In this document: piece by piece, positions 8,495 to 17,643 of the stretch
Position numbering within the stretch: the stretch's first letter is position 1
How the letters are laid out: each line of letters starts with the position of its first letter
Source: Actibacterium sp. MT2.3-13A
Lineage (GTDB): Bacteria > Pseudomonadota > Alphaproteobacteria > Rhodobacterales > Rhodobacteraceae
DNA length: 64,000 nucleotides
Direction of reading: 5' to 3'
Assembly: GCF_018139985.1 (NCBI RefSeq)
Contig: NZ_JAGSOU010000008.1
Coordinates: 1-64,000 of the forward strand
Notes under the pieces: model-generated
Seen by the model: the letters and a program-made list of their open reading frames with translations, nothing else
Databases searched by the model: none
Told to the model about the DNA's origin: nothing
Translations under genes and position numbers: made by a program

Positions 8495-8615
8495 TACCGT
8501 TCCTCTAACTCACTCCACATGCCCCGCTGCGGGGCGCCCTCACCCAGCGAAAACCTCTTTCACCAACACCAGGATCGTGACCAAAAGACGGCGCCTTCCC
8601 GCCTTTGGAATGGCA

Positions 8616-8650
8616 AAGGCGCGGCCCCCGGACACCGGGGGTCGCGCCTT
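8616..8650 (-). terminator. Terminator of the ABC transporter operon
   Basis: A 16-bp stem with one G-T pair and a 3-base loop lies just downstream of the last permease gene. The rest of 8495-8702 carries only the leader of the RTX-like gene and a small GCCCCG/CGGGGC hairpin (8522-8536). Confidence 0.75.
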
Positions 8651-8702
8651 CGGAAAACTCAGCGTCTGGAGCGGCTTACCTCCGTTTCCGGAACCCGCCG
8701 CC

Positions 8703-9554
8703 TTAGCCCGGCGACAGGCCGCGCAGCCTCTCCGAGCGGCGGCGCAGGACCTCGACCATGGTCAGCAGAGCGATGGAGATCACCACCAGCAGCGTCGCCA
8801 CCGCCAGGATGGTCGGGCTGATCTGCTCGCGCAGGCCGGTGAACATCTGCCAGGGCAGCGTCTTTTGCCCGGCCGAGCCGACGAACAGCACCACCACCAC
8901 CTCGTCGAACGAGGTGATGAAGGCGAACAGCCCGCCCGAGATCACACCCGGCAGGATCAGCGGCATCTGCACCTTGAAGAAGGTCCGCACCGGGTCCGCG
9001 CCCAGGGACGCCGAGGCCCGCGTCAGCGACTGGTCGAAGCCCACCAGCGTCGCGGTCACCGTGATGATGACGAAGGGGATGCCGAGCGCGGCATGGGCCA
9101 GAACGACGCCGACATAGGTGCCCTGCAGCCCGATCCGGCTGTAGAAGAAATACATCCCCGCCGCCGAGATGATCAGCGGCACGATCATCGGCGAGATCAG
9201 GATAGCCATGATCGCCCGGCGGAAGGGCACATGCGGCTGGCTCAGCCCGATCGCGGCCAGCGTGCCGAGGCTCACCGACAGGACGGTGGCCACCGGCGCG
9301 ATCTGGACCGAGTTGCGCAGCGCCTGCTGCCAGTTCGGGTTGGTGAAGAAATCCTCGTAATGCTTCAGCGAATAGGCATCGGCCTCGAAGGCCAGCATGC
9401 CCGGCGTGAAGGTGAAGAAATTCTCGGCGTTGAAGCTGAGCGGGATGATCACCAGGATCGGCGCGATCAGAAAGAAGAAGATCAGCGCGCAGATCACCTT
9501 GAAGCTGTAGTGCCAGACGCGCTGGCCGAGGGTGGCATAAGGGGGCAGGTTCAT
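8703..9554 (-). CDS. ABC transporter permease, PotC-like
   Basis: Inner-membrane permease of a polyamine-type (COG1177/PotC) importer. It has six hydrophobic segments over 283 aa and the EAA-loop that contacts the ATPase (ASASLGADPVRTFFKVQMP, about residues 180-200). It is the last gene of a four-gene operon, 11 bases after its partner permease. Context with a PotD/F-like binding protein suggests spermidine/putrescine or a related amine, which remains an inference. Confidence 0.9.
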   Translation of the reverse strand: MNLPPYATLGQRVWHYSFKVICALIFFFLIAPILVIIPLSFNAENFFTFTPGMLAFEADAYSLKHYEDFFTNPNWQQALRNSVQIAPVATVLSVSLGTLAAIGLSQPHVPFRRAIMAILISPMIVPLIISAAGMYFFYSRIGLQGTYVGVVLAHAALGIPFVIITVTATLVGFDQSLTRASASLGADPVRTFFKVQMPLILPGVISGGLFAFITSFDEVVVVLFVGSAGQKTLPWQMFTGLREQISPTILAVATLLVVISIALLTMVEVLRRRSERLRGLSPG

Positions 9555-9565
9555 CGGTCTTCTCC

Positions 9566-10837
9566 TTATCCCAGGCTCACGTTGTCGATGCCCACGATCT
9601 TGTCGTAGATCCAGTAGAGCAGCAGCACCACGGCCAGCAGGATCGTGCCCAGCGCGGCCCCCAGCCCCCAGTTGCCCGAGCGCGAGATGTGATAGGCGAT
9701 CCGGTTGGAGATGAAGGTGCCGTCTGTGCCGCCCACCAGTTCGGGCGTGATGTAATAGCCGATGGCCAGGATGAACACGAGGATGCAGCCCGCGCCGATC
9801 CCCGGTACCGATTGCGGGAAATAGACCCGCCAGAAGGCCGTCCAGTTGGTCGCCCCCAGCGATTTCGCCGCCCGCACATAGGAGGGCGGGATGGTCTTCA
9901 TCACCGAATAGAGCGGCAGGATCATGAAGGGCAGCAGGATATGCGTCATGGCAACGATCGTGCCGAACTGGTTGTTGATCATCACCAGGCGCTGCGCGTC
10001 ATCGACCAGCCCGGCCCAGACCAGGATGTCGTTGATCACGCCCTGCTGCTGCAACAGCACCTTCCACGAGGAGGTCCGCACCAGCAGCGAGGTCCAGAAC
10101 GGCAGCAGCACCAGGATCATCAGCAGGTTCGAGCTGCGCAGCGGCAGGTTGGCTAGCAGGAACGCGACCGGGTAGCCCAGCAACACGCAGCTGCCCATGA
10201 TCGTCAGGCTCATGATGATGGTGCGGTTGAACAGCAGCCGGTATATGGCGAGGTCCTCGTCCACCTTCTGCACCCCGTCCGGGCCCAGCTCCAGATCGAG
10301 AGAGTTCAGAAAATAGCCCGCGGTATAGGGCGAGGAATAGGTCTTGATCGTCTGCCAGAGCTCGACGTCGCCCCAATCCTCGTCGATCTCGATGAATTTT
10401 TCCCTGAAGGGGGCGTCGGCCGCGATGTCCCAGCCCTTGACCTTGCGGCCCGACTTGCGGAACAGCGACGAGACGCCGGTCTTCTGGTAGTTCAGCCGCA
10501 CGCCGACCTTGGTGTGGGTCTTTTCCTCGACCGCGACCTGCAGGTCCGCGGCCAGCGCCGCGAAGACCGCCTCGCCCGGCGCCTCGCCGGTTTTCGGATC
10601 CCAGTCCTTCAGTGCGACAACCGTCCTCGGCAGGGTCTCGGAGACGATCTGGTTCTCGACCGAGCGGAACAGCATGTCCGCGATCGGCGCGATGAAGGTC
10701 ACCATGATGAAAATCAGAAGCGGCGCGATCAGGGCCAGCGCCCTGAGCTTCTGCGCCCTCAGCGCCCGTTGCAGGCTGCGCTTCAGCGGTCTTCCGTCGG
10801 CGGCAAGGACGGGGCCGGTGCCGGTTGCGTCGCTCAT
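9566..10837 (-). CDS. ABC transporter permease, PotB-like, with extra periplasmic domain
   Basis: Partner permease (COG1176/PotB) of the same importer. One membrane segment (about 35-55) is followed by an unusually long hydrophilic stretch of about 130 residues (about 60-190), then five further membrane segments. The EAA-type motif reads AAKSLGATNWTAFWRVYFP. At 423 aa it is about 130 residues longer than E. coli PotB; the insert position matches a periplasmic loop, as in MalF-like permeases. It lies between the binding-protein gene and the PotC-like gene. Confidence 0.9.
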   Translation of the reverse strand: MSDATGTGPVLAADGRPLKRSLQRALRAQKLRALALIAPLLIFIMVTFIAPIADMLFRSVENQIVSETLPRTVVALKDWDPKTGEAPGEAVFAALAADLQVAVEEKTHTKVGVRLNYQKTGVSSLFRKSGRKVKGWDIAADAPFREKFIEIDEDWGDVELWQTIKTYSSPYTAGYFLNSLDLELGPDGVQKVDEDLAIYRLLFNRTIIMSLTIMGSCVLLGYPVAFLLANLPLRSSNLLMILVLLPFWTSLLVRTSSWKVLLQQQGVINDILVWAGLVDDAQRLVMINNQFGTIVAMTHILLPFMILPLYSVMKTIPPSYVRAAKSLGATNWTAFWRVYFPQSVPGIGAGCILVFILAIGYYITPELVGGTDGTFISNRIAYHISRSGNWGLGAALGTILLAVVLLLYWIYDKIVGIDNVSLG

Positions 10838-10864
10838 GATTTTCCCCGTTGTTTCTTCCTGGGC

Positions 10865-10891
10865 GGGGAAGGGCCGGCGCGGCCCCTCCCC
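10865..10891 (-). other. Intra-operon hairpin after the binding-protein gene
   Basis: Arms of 11 bases (one A-C mismatch) around a 5-base loop lie between the solute-binding protein and the permease genes. Such hairpins often stabilise the upstream mRNA or reduce read-through so that binding protein exceeds permease. No U-run follows. Confidence 0.5.
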
Positions 10892-10916
10892 CGGTCACAT
10901 GGCGTTTCGGGACGCC

Positions 10917-12029
10917 TTACTTGGCCAGCCAGGCCTGGAACTTGGCGTCCAGGTCGTCGCGGTAATCCGCCCACCACTCGTAGTTGTAGAGGAAGGTGTT
11001 GGTGGCGTTGGCCGGATCGGTCGGCATGTGCGGGGCCATGTCGATGCCGAGCGTGGCGTGCTTGTCCACCAGCGGCGCCGAAGAGGCGCGGGCCGGGCCG
11101 TAGGAGATGTACTTGGCCTGGTCGGCCAGACGCTGGGTGTCGGTGGCGAAGCGCAGGAAATCCTTCACGCGCGCCAGCCGGTCCGCCGGCAGGCCGGCGG
11201 GCACGATCCAGCCGTCGAGGTCGAACACCTGCGCGTCCCACAGCATCGCCACCGGCTGCTTCTGCTCCTCGATCACCGAGAACAGGCGGCCGTTGTAGGT
11301 GGTGCCCATGACGACCTCGCCATCAGCCAGAAGCTGCGGCGTGTCGGCGCCCGCCGACCACCAGATCACGTCGTCCTTGATGGTGTCGAGCTTGGCGAAG
11401 GCGCGGGCCTGGCCCTCGTCGGTCTCCAGGACGTCATAGACGTCTTCCTTGGCCACGCCGTCGCACAGCAGCGCCCATTCCATGTTGTTGATCGGGCGCT
11501 TTTCCAGGCTGCGCTTGCCGGGATAGGTCTCGGTGTCGAACATCGCGCAGATCGAGGTCGGCGGCGTGTCGCCCACCATGTCGGTGCGGTAACCGGCGGT
11601 GGTCGAATAGACGATCTGCGGGATGAAGCAGTCGCTGACGATCAGGTCGCCGAAATCCTCCGACGCCGGGGTGCCGTCGGGCGCGGGGGCGAGCCATTCG
11701 TCATGGTCGATCTCCAGCGCCAGGCCCTCGTCGCACAGGCGGATCGCGTCGGAAGCGACAACGTCGACCAGATCCCAGGTGATGTTGCCGGCCTCGTTCA
11801 TGGCGCGCAGCTTGGCCACCGCCTCGTTCGAGCTTTCGTCCCACACCACCTCGAGGCCGGGGTTCTGGGCCTTGTAGGGTTCGGAGTAGGCATTGGTCTG
11901 GCTGGACTGGTAGGCCCCGCCCCAGCTGACCAGCGTCATGCTGTCAGCCATGTTTCCGTGGCTCTCCGCAAAGGCCGCGGCAGCGCCGAGCATAGCGCCG
12001 GTGCTCAGAAGAACGGTCTTCAGTTTCAT
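10917..12029 (-). CDS. Periplasmic solute-binding protein, polyamine type
   Basis: Extracellular solute-binding protein of the PotD/PotF class (COG0687). The signal peptide (about 1-21, ending A-F-A) is followed by the characteristic strand LVSWGGAYQ and a two-lobed fold of 370 aa. Acidic and aromatic residues expected to cradle amines are present (WDLVDV, WWSAGAD, YNYEWWADY), but the ligand cannot be fixed from sequence. It lies second in the operon, after the ATPase, and is followed by a hairpin that may raise its relative expression. Confidence 0.9.
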   Translation of the reverse strand: MKLKTVLLSTGAMLGAAAAFAESHGNMADSMTLVSWGGAYQSSQTNAYSEPYKAQNPGLEVVWDESSNEAVAKLRAMNEAGNITWDLVDVVASDAIRLCDEGLALEIDHDEWLAPAPDGTPASEDFGDLIVSDCFIPQIVYSTTAGYRTDMVGDTPPTSICAMFDTETYPGKRSLEKRPINNMEWALLCDGVAKEDVYDVLETDEGQARAFAKLDTIKDDVIWWSAGADTPQLLADGEVVMGTTYNGRLFSVIEEQKQPVAMLWDAQVFDLDGWIVPAGLPADRLARVKDFLRFATDTQRLADQAKYISYGPARASSAPLVDKHATLGIDMAPHMPTDPANATNTFLYNYEWWADYRDDLDAKFQAWLAK

Positions 12030-12113
12030 GCGATATCTCTCCTTGTTTATCGCCCGTTTGTCGGTATCCCCCGCATCCCCGGGCAGGATGCGGGGCTCGA
12101 CGCGCCGGCGCCC

Positions 12114-13211
12114 TCAGGCGTCCAGCGCGCGGCAATCCTCCGGCAGCCACCCGATCTCGATCTGCTCGCCGGGCCTGAGCCGGCGCTGGTCGGGGGCGTT
12201 GCGGGTCTTGATCACGAAATCCTCGCGCCCGGCCACGCGCAGCCGGGTGCGGAAGATGTCGCCCATGTAGATGAACTCCAGCACCTCGGCCTTCAGGGTA
12301 TGGGCGTCGGGCTGCAACCGGTCCTTGTTGTATTCCACGCGCTCGGGCCGGATGGAGACCAGCGTGCGCTCGCCGGCCTCGGACACGTTCACCGGCTTGG
12401 CGTCGATCAGCTCGCCGCCGTCGAGCTTGACCAGCGCCACGCCGTCCTTGATCTCCTGAACCGTGCCTTCCAGCGTGTTGTTCTCGCCGATGAACTGCGC
12501 GACGAAGCTGTTCTCGGGCTCCTCGTACAGGACATCCGGCGGTGCGAGCTGCTGGATGCGGCCGTCGTCGAACACCGCCACGCGGTCCGACATGGTCAGC
12601 GCCTCGGTCTGGTCGTGGGTGACATAGACGGTGGTGATGCCAAGGTCATGCGCCAGCTTGGTGATCTCGAACTGCATGTGCTCGCGCAGTTGCTTGTCCA
12701 GCGCGCCCAGCGGCTCATCCATCAGCACCAGTTCGGGCTCGAAGACCAGCGCGCGGGCCAGCGCGATACGTTGCTGCTGGCCGCCCGACAGCTGCGCCGG
12801 CCGGCGGCCGCCGAACTCGCCCATCTGCACCATTTCCAGCGCGCGCTTGACCTTCGCCTCGCGCTCTGACTTGCCGATCTTGCGCACCTCCAGCGGGAAG
12901 GCGAGGTTCTCCGCCACGGTCATGTGCGGGAACAGCGCGTAATTCTGGAACACCATCCCGATGCCGCGCTTGTGCGGCGGGATGTTGTTGATCGGCTGGC
13001 CGCCGAGCAGGATGTCGCCGTGGGTGGCGGTCTCGAATCCCGCCAGCATCATCAGGCAGGTCGTCTTGCCCGACCCCGAGGGGCCCAGCATGGTCAGGAA
13101 TTCGCCCTTGCCGATCGAGAGGTTGAGATCCTTCACGACAAGCGTTTCGCCGTCGTAACTTTTCTGCACGCGGTCGAAGACCACGAATCCGTTGCCGGTT
13201 TCGCCACTCAA
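12114..13211 (-). CDS. ABC transporter ATP-binding protein, PotA-like
   Basis: Energises the polyamine-type importer encoded downstream. Walker A GPSGSGKTT, signature LSGGQQQR and Walker B LVLMDEPLGALD are intact, and a TOBE-type beta domain occupies the C-terminal 120 residues. The best start is a TTG preceded by AGGGGAAA, giving 365 aa beginning MSGETGNGF; longer in-frame extensions run into non-coding-like sequence. It is the first gene of the operon, with tRNA-Leu about 280 bases upstream. Confidence 0.92.
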   Translation of the reverse strand: MSGETGNGFVVFDRVQKSYDGETLVVKDLNLSIGKGEFLTMLGPSGSGKTTCLMMLAGFETATHGDILLGGQPINNIPPHKRGIGMVFQNYALFPHMTVAENLAFPLEVRKIGKSEREAKVKRALEMVQMGEFGGRRPAQLSGGQQQRIALARALVFEPELVLMDEPLGALDKQLREHMQFEITKLAHDLGITTVYVTHDQTEALTMSDRVAVFDDGRIQQLAPPDVLYEEPENSFVAQFIGENNTLEGTVQEIKDGVALVKLDGGELIDAKPVNVSEAGERTLVSIRPERVEYNKDRLQPDAHTLKAEVLEFIYMGDIFRTRLRVAGREDFVIKTRNAPDQRRLRPGEQIEIGWLPEDCRALDA

Positions 13212-13327
13212 GTGTCTTTCCCCTGTTATCGCGCGCGGCCGTGCCACGCCTTTCGAGCCGGATTCTGTGTCCGCTGTCCAAACGGTAACATTCTGAAACC
13301 TGATGGCAACGAGGAATCTGGAAAGAA

Positions 13328-13356
13328 CTGGTTTCGGGCCCGAAATCAGGTTTTTT
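13328..13356 (+). terminator. Palindrome followed by T6, pointing away from the ABC operon
   Basis: A core TTTCGGGCCCGAAA palindrome (13332-13345) extends to a 22-base near-perfect inverted repeat and is followed on the plus strand by TTTTTT. It therefore looks like an intrinsic terminator for plus-strand transcription, yet no plus-strand gene precedes it. As duplex DNA it could equally be an operator for the ABC operon on the other strand. The rest of 13212-13488 holds no gene. Confidence 0.4.
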
Positions 13357-13488
13357 GCCCATGAAAACGCCAGTTTTCCGCCGATTTTCCTGCGCCGGTG
13401 GTCCGCCCGTGCGGGGTAACCCCACGACACGACGAAACCCGCGCAGCGCGGCGCGGCGTCCTCGTCAGAACCGAAAGAAGGGAGAGAA

Positions 13489-13575
13489 TGGTGCGGTCGA
13501 GAAGACTCGAACTTCCACGGGAGTTACCCCACAGCGACCTCAACGCTGCGCGTCTACCAATTCCGCCACGACCGC
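13489..13575 (-). tRNA. tRNA-Leu (anticodon GAG)
   Basis: The minus strand encodes an 87-base class II tRNA. The acceptor arm GCGGTCG pairs with CGACCGC, then A-CCA. The anticodon stem CAGCG/CGCTG holds GAG, and a long variable arm and the T-loop GTTCGAGTC are present. It decodes CUC/CUU. It lies between the ABC operon and the peptidoglycan-binding gene, all leftward. Confidence 0.97.
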
Positions 13576-13659
13576 ACGTGATCAGGTAGTGCGCGGTTAC
13601 ATAGCGGCTGGATCGGGCGATGTGAAGGGGAATTTTTCGCCTTTTTCAGTGCCGCGAAA

Positions 13660-13679
13660 GGGGGCGGTCCGCCGCCCCC
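13660..13679 (-). terminator. Hairpin after the peptidoglycan-binding gene
   Basis: GGGGGCGG and CCGCCCCC pair around TCCG; on the minus strand the stem is followed by CTTT. It lies 20 bases beyond the stop codon of the gene to its right. Confidence 0.55.
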
Positions 13680-13699
13680 CTCCGACGCTCAGGCGCGGG

Positions 13700-14977
13700 T
13701 CATTTCTGCACCGGGAAGCTGGGCAGCGCGGCCGGCTGCGGCGCGGCGGGCGCCGGGGCCGGGGCGGCGACGCCCGAGCGTCCGCCGACCTGATAGGCGG
13801 CCTTGATGATCAGGCCGTTGCGCTCGGGCTGGCCGGGGGCGAAGACCGGCACCGCGCCGTTGCCGATGGCCTGCGCCGCGGCCTCGTACCAGGGCATCGC
13901 CAGGTCGGTCCGCCTCGAGGCGCCGAAGCCCTGGCTCAGGTGGTGGCCCATCAGTTCGGCGTAGGGCTGCTCGCCCAGCGCCGTCAGCAGCAGCCCCGAG
14001 CCCAGCGCCAGATCCATGTTGTCGGTGCGGTAGCCGACGCCGAGGCATACCCGGGCGGTGCCCGCCAGCTGCGCCGGGGCCATGCCCGATTGCAGCACGA
14101 AATCGCCCACGCCCTGCATCACCTCGTTCATCGGCTTGAGCGACAGCGCCGCCACATGCTCGCGCAGCGCCGGGACGAATCCCTGACACTGTTCGGTGAT
14201 CTGCTGCGGCGTGTAGCCCCTGACCTGCGCGATGATCTCCTCGCTTGAGGCGATGGCATAGGTGCGGGCCAGGCAGAACTGCTCGCTCAGGGCGAAGTCG
14301 GCATCGGTCATGCTGGCCTCGGTGGTGAAGCCTCCGTTGCTGCTGGTCACCAGGCTGACCTGGTTGCAATGCGAGGCGAGCGAGGCCGATTCGCCCGCCC
14401 CGATGAAGCTGGGCATCGCGCCGGACGGCGCCGCCGGCGTGGCGGCGGTGGTCGCGGGGGGCGCGGCCTGCGGCTGGGTGACGACCGGCGTCGTCGGGGT
14501 CATGCCCGCGGCCTCCTGCTGATAGGTCTTTAGCAGGCCGCGCGGGCCCATCGGGTTGGCCGCGATCATTTGCGTCGTGGCCGCGCCCCCAGCGATCGCC
14601 CGGTGGTAGGAGCCAACCAGGAAGTCGCGCTCATACTGGGTCAGCTGGCCGGTGGCCGGGTAGCCCATGAAGGCCTGGTATTGCGAGATCGCATTGCGCG
14701 AGTTGCGCCCGAGCACGCCGTCGGCCACGCCGGCCGGAAATCCGAAATAGTTCAGCGAGGTCTGGATCTCGCTGTTCTCGGCGCGGGTCGCCGCCGAGCC
14801 GGGGGTGACATAGACGGTGCGTTTCTTTTTCTTCTCGGCATTGCTGATCGCCCCCACGATCGCGCCGCCAATGATCGCCCCGGCGATGGCGTCGCCGGTA
14901 TCGGCCGACAGGCGGGCCGCCGGCGCCAGCACGAGGCCGGTGGCAAGAATGGCGCTGGTCAACTGCTTGGTGAACAT
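13700..14977 (-). CDS. Exported protein with peptidoglycan-binding-like domain
   Basis: Secreted or periplasmic protein of 425 aa. The start ATG follows a GGGAGC ribosome site and gives a signal peptide (about 1-26). A glycine-rich segment AIAGAIIGGAIVGA lies at about 31-45, followed by KKKKR. A PG_binding_1-like repeat spans about 65-125 (SLNYFGFPAGVADGVLGRNS). A Pro/Ala/Thr linker (about 160-190) precedes a helical C-terminal domain with several cysteines that I do not recognise. It is divergent from lipB. Role is unknown but points to the cell wall. Confidence 0.75.
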   Translation of the reverse strand: MFTKQLTSAILATGLVLAPAARLSADTGDAIAGAIIGGAIVGAISNAEKKKKRTVYVTPGSAATRAENSEIQTSLNYFGFPAGVADGVLGRNSRNAISQYQAFMGYPATGQLTQYERDFLVGSYHRAIAGGAATTQMIAANPMGPRGLLKTYQQEAAGMTPTTPVVTQPQAAPPATTAATPAAPSGAMPSFIGAGESASLASHCNQVSLVTSSNGGFTTEASMTDADFALSEQFCLARTYAIASSEEIIAQVRGYTPQQITEQCQGFVPALREHVAALSLKPMNEVMQGVGDFVLQSGMAPAQLAGTARVCLGVGYRTDNMDLALGSGLLLTALGEQPYAELMGHHLSQGFGASRRTDLAMPWYEAAAQAIGNGAVPVFAPGQPERNGLIIKAAYQVGGRSGVAAPAPAPAAPQPAALPSFPVQK

Positions 14978-15036
14978 GACATTGCTCCCTGAAATGCATA
15001 AAGCTGGGGCGGCGGCGCGACTCCGCGCCGTCAGTA

Positions 15037-15051
15037 TGGACATAGTGTCCA
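15037..15051. promoter_or_regulatory. Operator-like palindrome TGGACA-N3-TGTCCA
   Basis: TGGACATAGTGTCCA is a perfect inverted repeat with a 3-base centre, placed in the 119-base gap between divergent genes (59 bases before the peptidoglycan-binding gene and 45 before lipB). This size and symmetry suit a dimeric regulator, but I cannot name one. Confidence 0.4.
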
Positions 15052-15096
15052 CAACCGCCCGCGAAGCTGTCAAGCAAGGAAAGGACCGCACAGGCG

Positions 15097-15750
15097 ATGG
15101 TCGAATGGCTGATTTCCCCCGGTTTGACCCCCTATGAGGAGGCCCTCGACCGGATGGAGGCGCGCGCCGCCGCCATCGCCGAGGGCCGCGCCGACGAGCT
15201 GGTCTGGCTGGTAGAGCACCCGCCGCTCTATACCGCGGGCACCTCGGCCAACCCCGCGGACCTGACCGATCCCGGCCGCTTTCCGGTCCACGAGACGCGG
15301 CGCGGCGGGCAATACACCTATCACGGGCCGGGGCAGCGCGTGGTCTATGTCATGCTCGACGTGGGCGCGCGCGGGCGCGACGTGCGCCGTTTCGTGTCGC
15401 AGCTCGAAGCCTGGGTGATCGCCACCCTGGCCGAGTTCAACGTGAAGGGCGAGCGCCGCGAGGGCCGCGTCGGTGTCTGGGTGGTGCGCGACGACAAGCC
15501 GCTGACCGCCACCGGCGCCAGCCCCGAGGACAAGATCGCCGCGATCGGGGTGCGGCTGCGCAAATGGGTCAGCTTTCACGGGCTGGCGATCAATGTCGAA
15601 CCCGACCTGTCGCATTTTTCGGGAATCGTCCCCTGCGGCATCCGCGAACACGGCGTGACCAGCCTGGTCGATCTCGGCCTGCCGGTGACGATGGACGATG
15701 TCGATGTCGCGCTGCGGCGGACCTTCGACGACATCTTCGGCCCGGCCTGA
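15097..15750 (+). CDS. lipB: Octanoyltransferase LipB
   Basis: Transfers octanoyl from acyl carrier protein to lipoyl domains of 2-oxoacid dehydrogenases and the glycine cleavage H protein. The family motif [11 protein letters not shown] is present, as are the catalytic pair: Lys in [11 protein letters not shown] and Cys180 in [10 protein letters not shown]. At 217 aa it is full length. No lipA is adjacent. It is divergent from the peptidoglycan-binding gene. Confidence 0.96.
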   Translation: MVEWLISPGLTPYEEALDRMEARAAAIAEGRADELVWLVEHPPLYTAGTSANPADLTDPGRFPVHETRRGGQYTYHGPGQRVVYVMLDVGARGRDVRRFVSQLEAWVIATLAEFNVKGERREGRVGVWVVRDDKPLTATGASPEDKIAAIGVRLRKWVSFHGLAINVEPDLSHFSGIVPCGIREHGVTSLVDLGLPVTMDDVDVALRRTFDDIFGPA

Positions 15751-15969
15751 ACCCCGGCACCACAGGCCGTCCGGCCCGAACATCCTGATATAGGAGTGCC
15801 GCCGCCGATATGCGCGGGTGCCTTCTGCCGCGCGGCGATTTTTCGCACCCGCAGGCGCAGTGGAGGATTGCCGACCCGCGCCGGGCATTCTAGAACGGCT
15901 CCAGGGAAAACGCGCGGAGGGAGCCATGCTCCTCTCCGCCCTCATACAGTGCGAAACGGGAGGCGAGGC

Positions 15970-17643
15970 ATGGCGGACGCTGCCATTCACGGCCACGGTG
16001 AGCATGACACTCGCGGGTTCTTCACCCGCTGGTTCATGTCCACCAATCATAAAGACATCGGTATTCTGTACCTCATCACGGCGGCCATCGTCGGCTTCAT
16101 CGCGGTAAGCTTCACGGTTTACATGCGCTTGGAGCTGATGGAGCCCGGCGTGCAATACATGTGCCTCGAGGGCGCGCGCTTCACCCCCGCGGCCGTCGAA
16201 GACTGCACCCCGAACGGCCACCTGTGGAACGTTCTGATCACCGGCCACGGCATCCTGATGATGTTCTTCGTGGTCATCCCCGCGCTGTTCGGCGGCTTCG
16301 GCAACTTCTTCATGCCGCTGCAGATCGGCGCGCCGGACATGGCGTTCCCGCGGCTGAACAACCTCAGCTTCTGGCTCTATGTGACCGGCACCGCGCTGGC
16401 GGTGGCCTCGGTGCTCAGCCCCGGCGGCAACGGCCAGCTCGGCTCGGGCGTGGGCTGGGTGCTCTACCCGCCGCTCTCGACCGCCGAGGGCGGCTACTCG
16501 ATGGACCTGGCGATCTTCGCCGTGCACGTCTCGGGCGCGAGCTCGATCCTGGGCGCGATCAACATGATCACCACCTTCCTGAACATGCGCGCGCCGGGCA
16601 TGACCCTGCACAAGGTCCCGCTGTTCTCCTGGTCGATCTTCGTGACCTCCTGGCTGATCCTTCTGGCGCTGCCGGTGCTGGCCGGTGCCATCACGATGCT
16701 GCTGACCGACCGCAACTTCGGCACCACCTTCTTCCAGCCGCAGGGCGGCGGTGACCCGATCCTGTACCAGCACATCCTGTGGTTCTTCGGCCACCCCGAG
16801 GTGTATATCGTGATCCTGCCCGGCTTCGGCCTGGCCAGCCATGTGATCTCGACCTTCTCGCGCAAACCGATCTTCGGCTACCTGCCGATGGTCTACGCCA
16901 TGGTCGCGATCGGGGTCCTGGGCTTCGTCGTCTGGGCGCACCACATGTACACCGTGGGCATGTCGCTGACCCAGCAGTCCTACTTCATGATGGCGACGAT
17001 GGTGATCGCGGTGCCGACCGGCATCAAGATCTTCAGCTGGATCGCCACCATGTGGGGCGGCTCGGTCGAGTTCAAGACGCCGATGCTGTTCGCGATGGGC
17101 TTCGTCTTCCTGTTCACCATCGGCGGCGTGACCGGCGTGGTGCTCAGCCAGGCGGGCGTGGACCGGGCCTATCACGACACCTATTATGTGGTCGCCCACT
17201 TCCACTACACCATGTCGATGGGCGCGGCCTTCTGCATCTTCGCCGGGATCTACTACTACATCGGCAAGATGTCGGGCCGTCAGTATCCCGAACTGCTGGG
17301 CAAGGTGCATTTCTGGCTGTTCTTCATCGGCGTGAATCTGACCTTCTTCCCGCAGCACTTCCTGGGTCGCCAGGGCATGCCGCGCCGCTACATCGACTAT
17401 CCGGAGGCCTTCGCCCACTGGAACGAGATTTCGAGCTACGGCGCGCTGCTGTCCTTCGCCTCGTTCCTGCTGTTCATCGGCATCATGTTCTACACCCTGT
17501 TCGCAGGCAAGCGCGTGACCGAGAACAACTACTGGAACGAATACGCCGACACCCTGGAGTGGACGGTCTCCTCGCCGCCGCCGGAGCACACCTTCGAGAC
17601 GCTCCCCAAGCGTGAGGACTGGGACAAGGGCCACGCCCACTGA
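15970..17643 (+). CDS. ctaD: Cytochrome c oxidase subunit I (aa3 type)
   Basis: Catalytic haem-copper subunit of the aa3 terminal oxidase in the inner membrane. About twelve membrane segments are visible over 557 aa. The CuB/cross-link motif reads H275-P-E-V-Y279, the paired CuB histidines are in WAHHMYT, the haem ligands lie in VAHFHYTM, and the D-channel entry [12 protein letters not shown] is intact. The start ATG has a GGGAGGCGAGG ribosome site. ctaD stands apart from ctaC/ctaB/ctaG/ctaE, as usual in Rhodobacterales. The 219-base leader shows no gene apart from a doubtful short frame. Confidence 0.98.
   Translation: MADAAIHGHGEHDTRGFFTRWFMSTNHKDIGILYLITAAIVGFIAVSFTVYMRLELMEPGVQYMCLEGARFTPAAVEDCTPNGHLWNVLITGHGILMMFFVVIPALFGGFGNFFMPLQIGAPDMAFPRLNNLSFWLYVTGTALAVASVLSPGGNGQLGSGVGWVLYPPLSTAEGGYSMDLAIFAVHVSGASSILGAINMITTFLNMRAPGMTLHKVPLFSWSIFVTSWLILLALPVLAGAITMLLTDRNFGTTFFQPQGGGDPILYQHILWFFGHPEVYIVILPGFGLASHVISTFSRKPIFGYLPMVYAMVAIGVLGFVVWAHHMYTVGMSLTQQSYFMMATMVIAVPTGIKIFSWIATMWGGSVEFKTPMLFAMGFVFLFTIGGVTGVVLSQAGVDRAYHDTYYVVAHFHYTMSMGAAFCIFAGIYYYIGKMSGRQYPELLGKVHFWLFFIGVNLTFFPQHFLGRQGMPRRYIDYPEAFAHWNEISSYGALLSFASFLLFIGIMFYTLFAGKRVTENNYWNEYADTLEWTVSSPPPEHTFETLPKREDWDKGHAH

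Noticed and set aside
15926-16108. Possible upstream short frame overlapping the ctaD start
   Set aside because: It has a GAGGGAG-like ribosome site, but the product is long past the overlap, lacks similarity, and ctaD has its own strong site; kept only as a possibility.
15070-17640. Very long open frame antisense to lipB and ctaD, and similar long antisense frames opposite dacC, glyS and the glycosyltransferase
   Set aside because: High GC with strong third-position bias leaves the opposite frames free of stops; the translations are low-complexity His/Arg/Gly-rich and match no family, while the sense genes are unambiguous.
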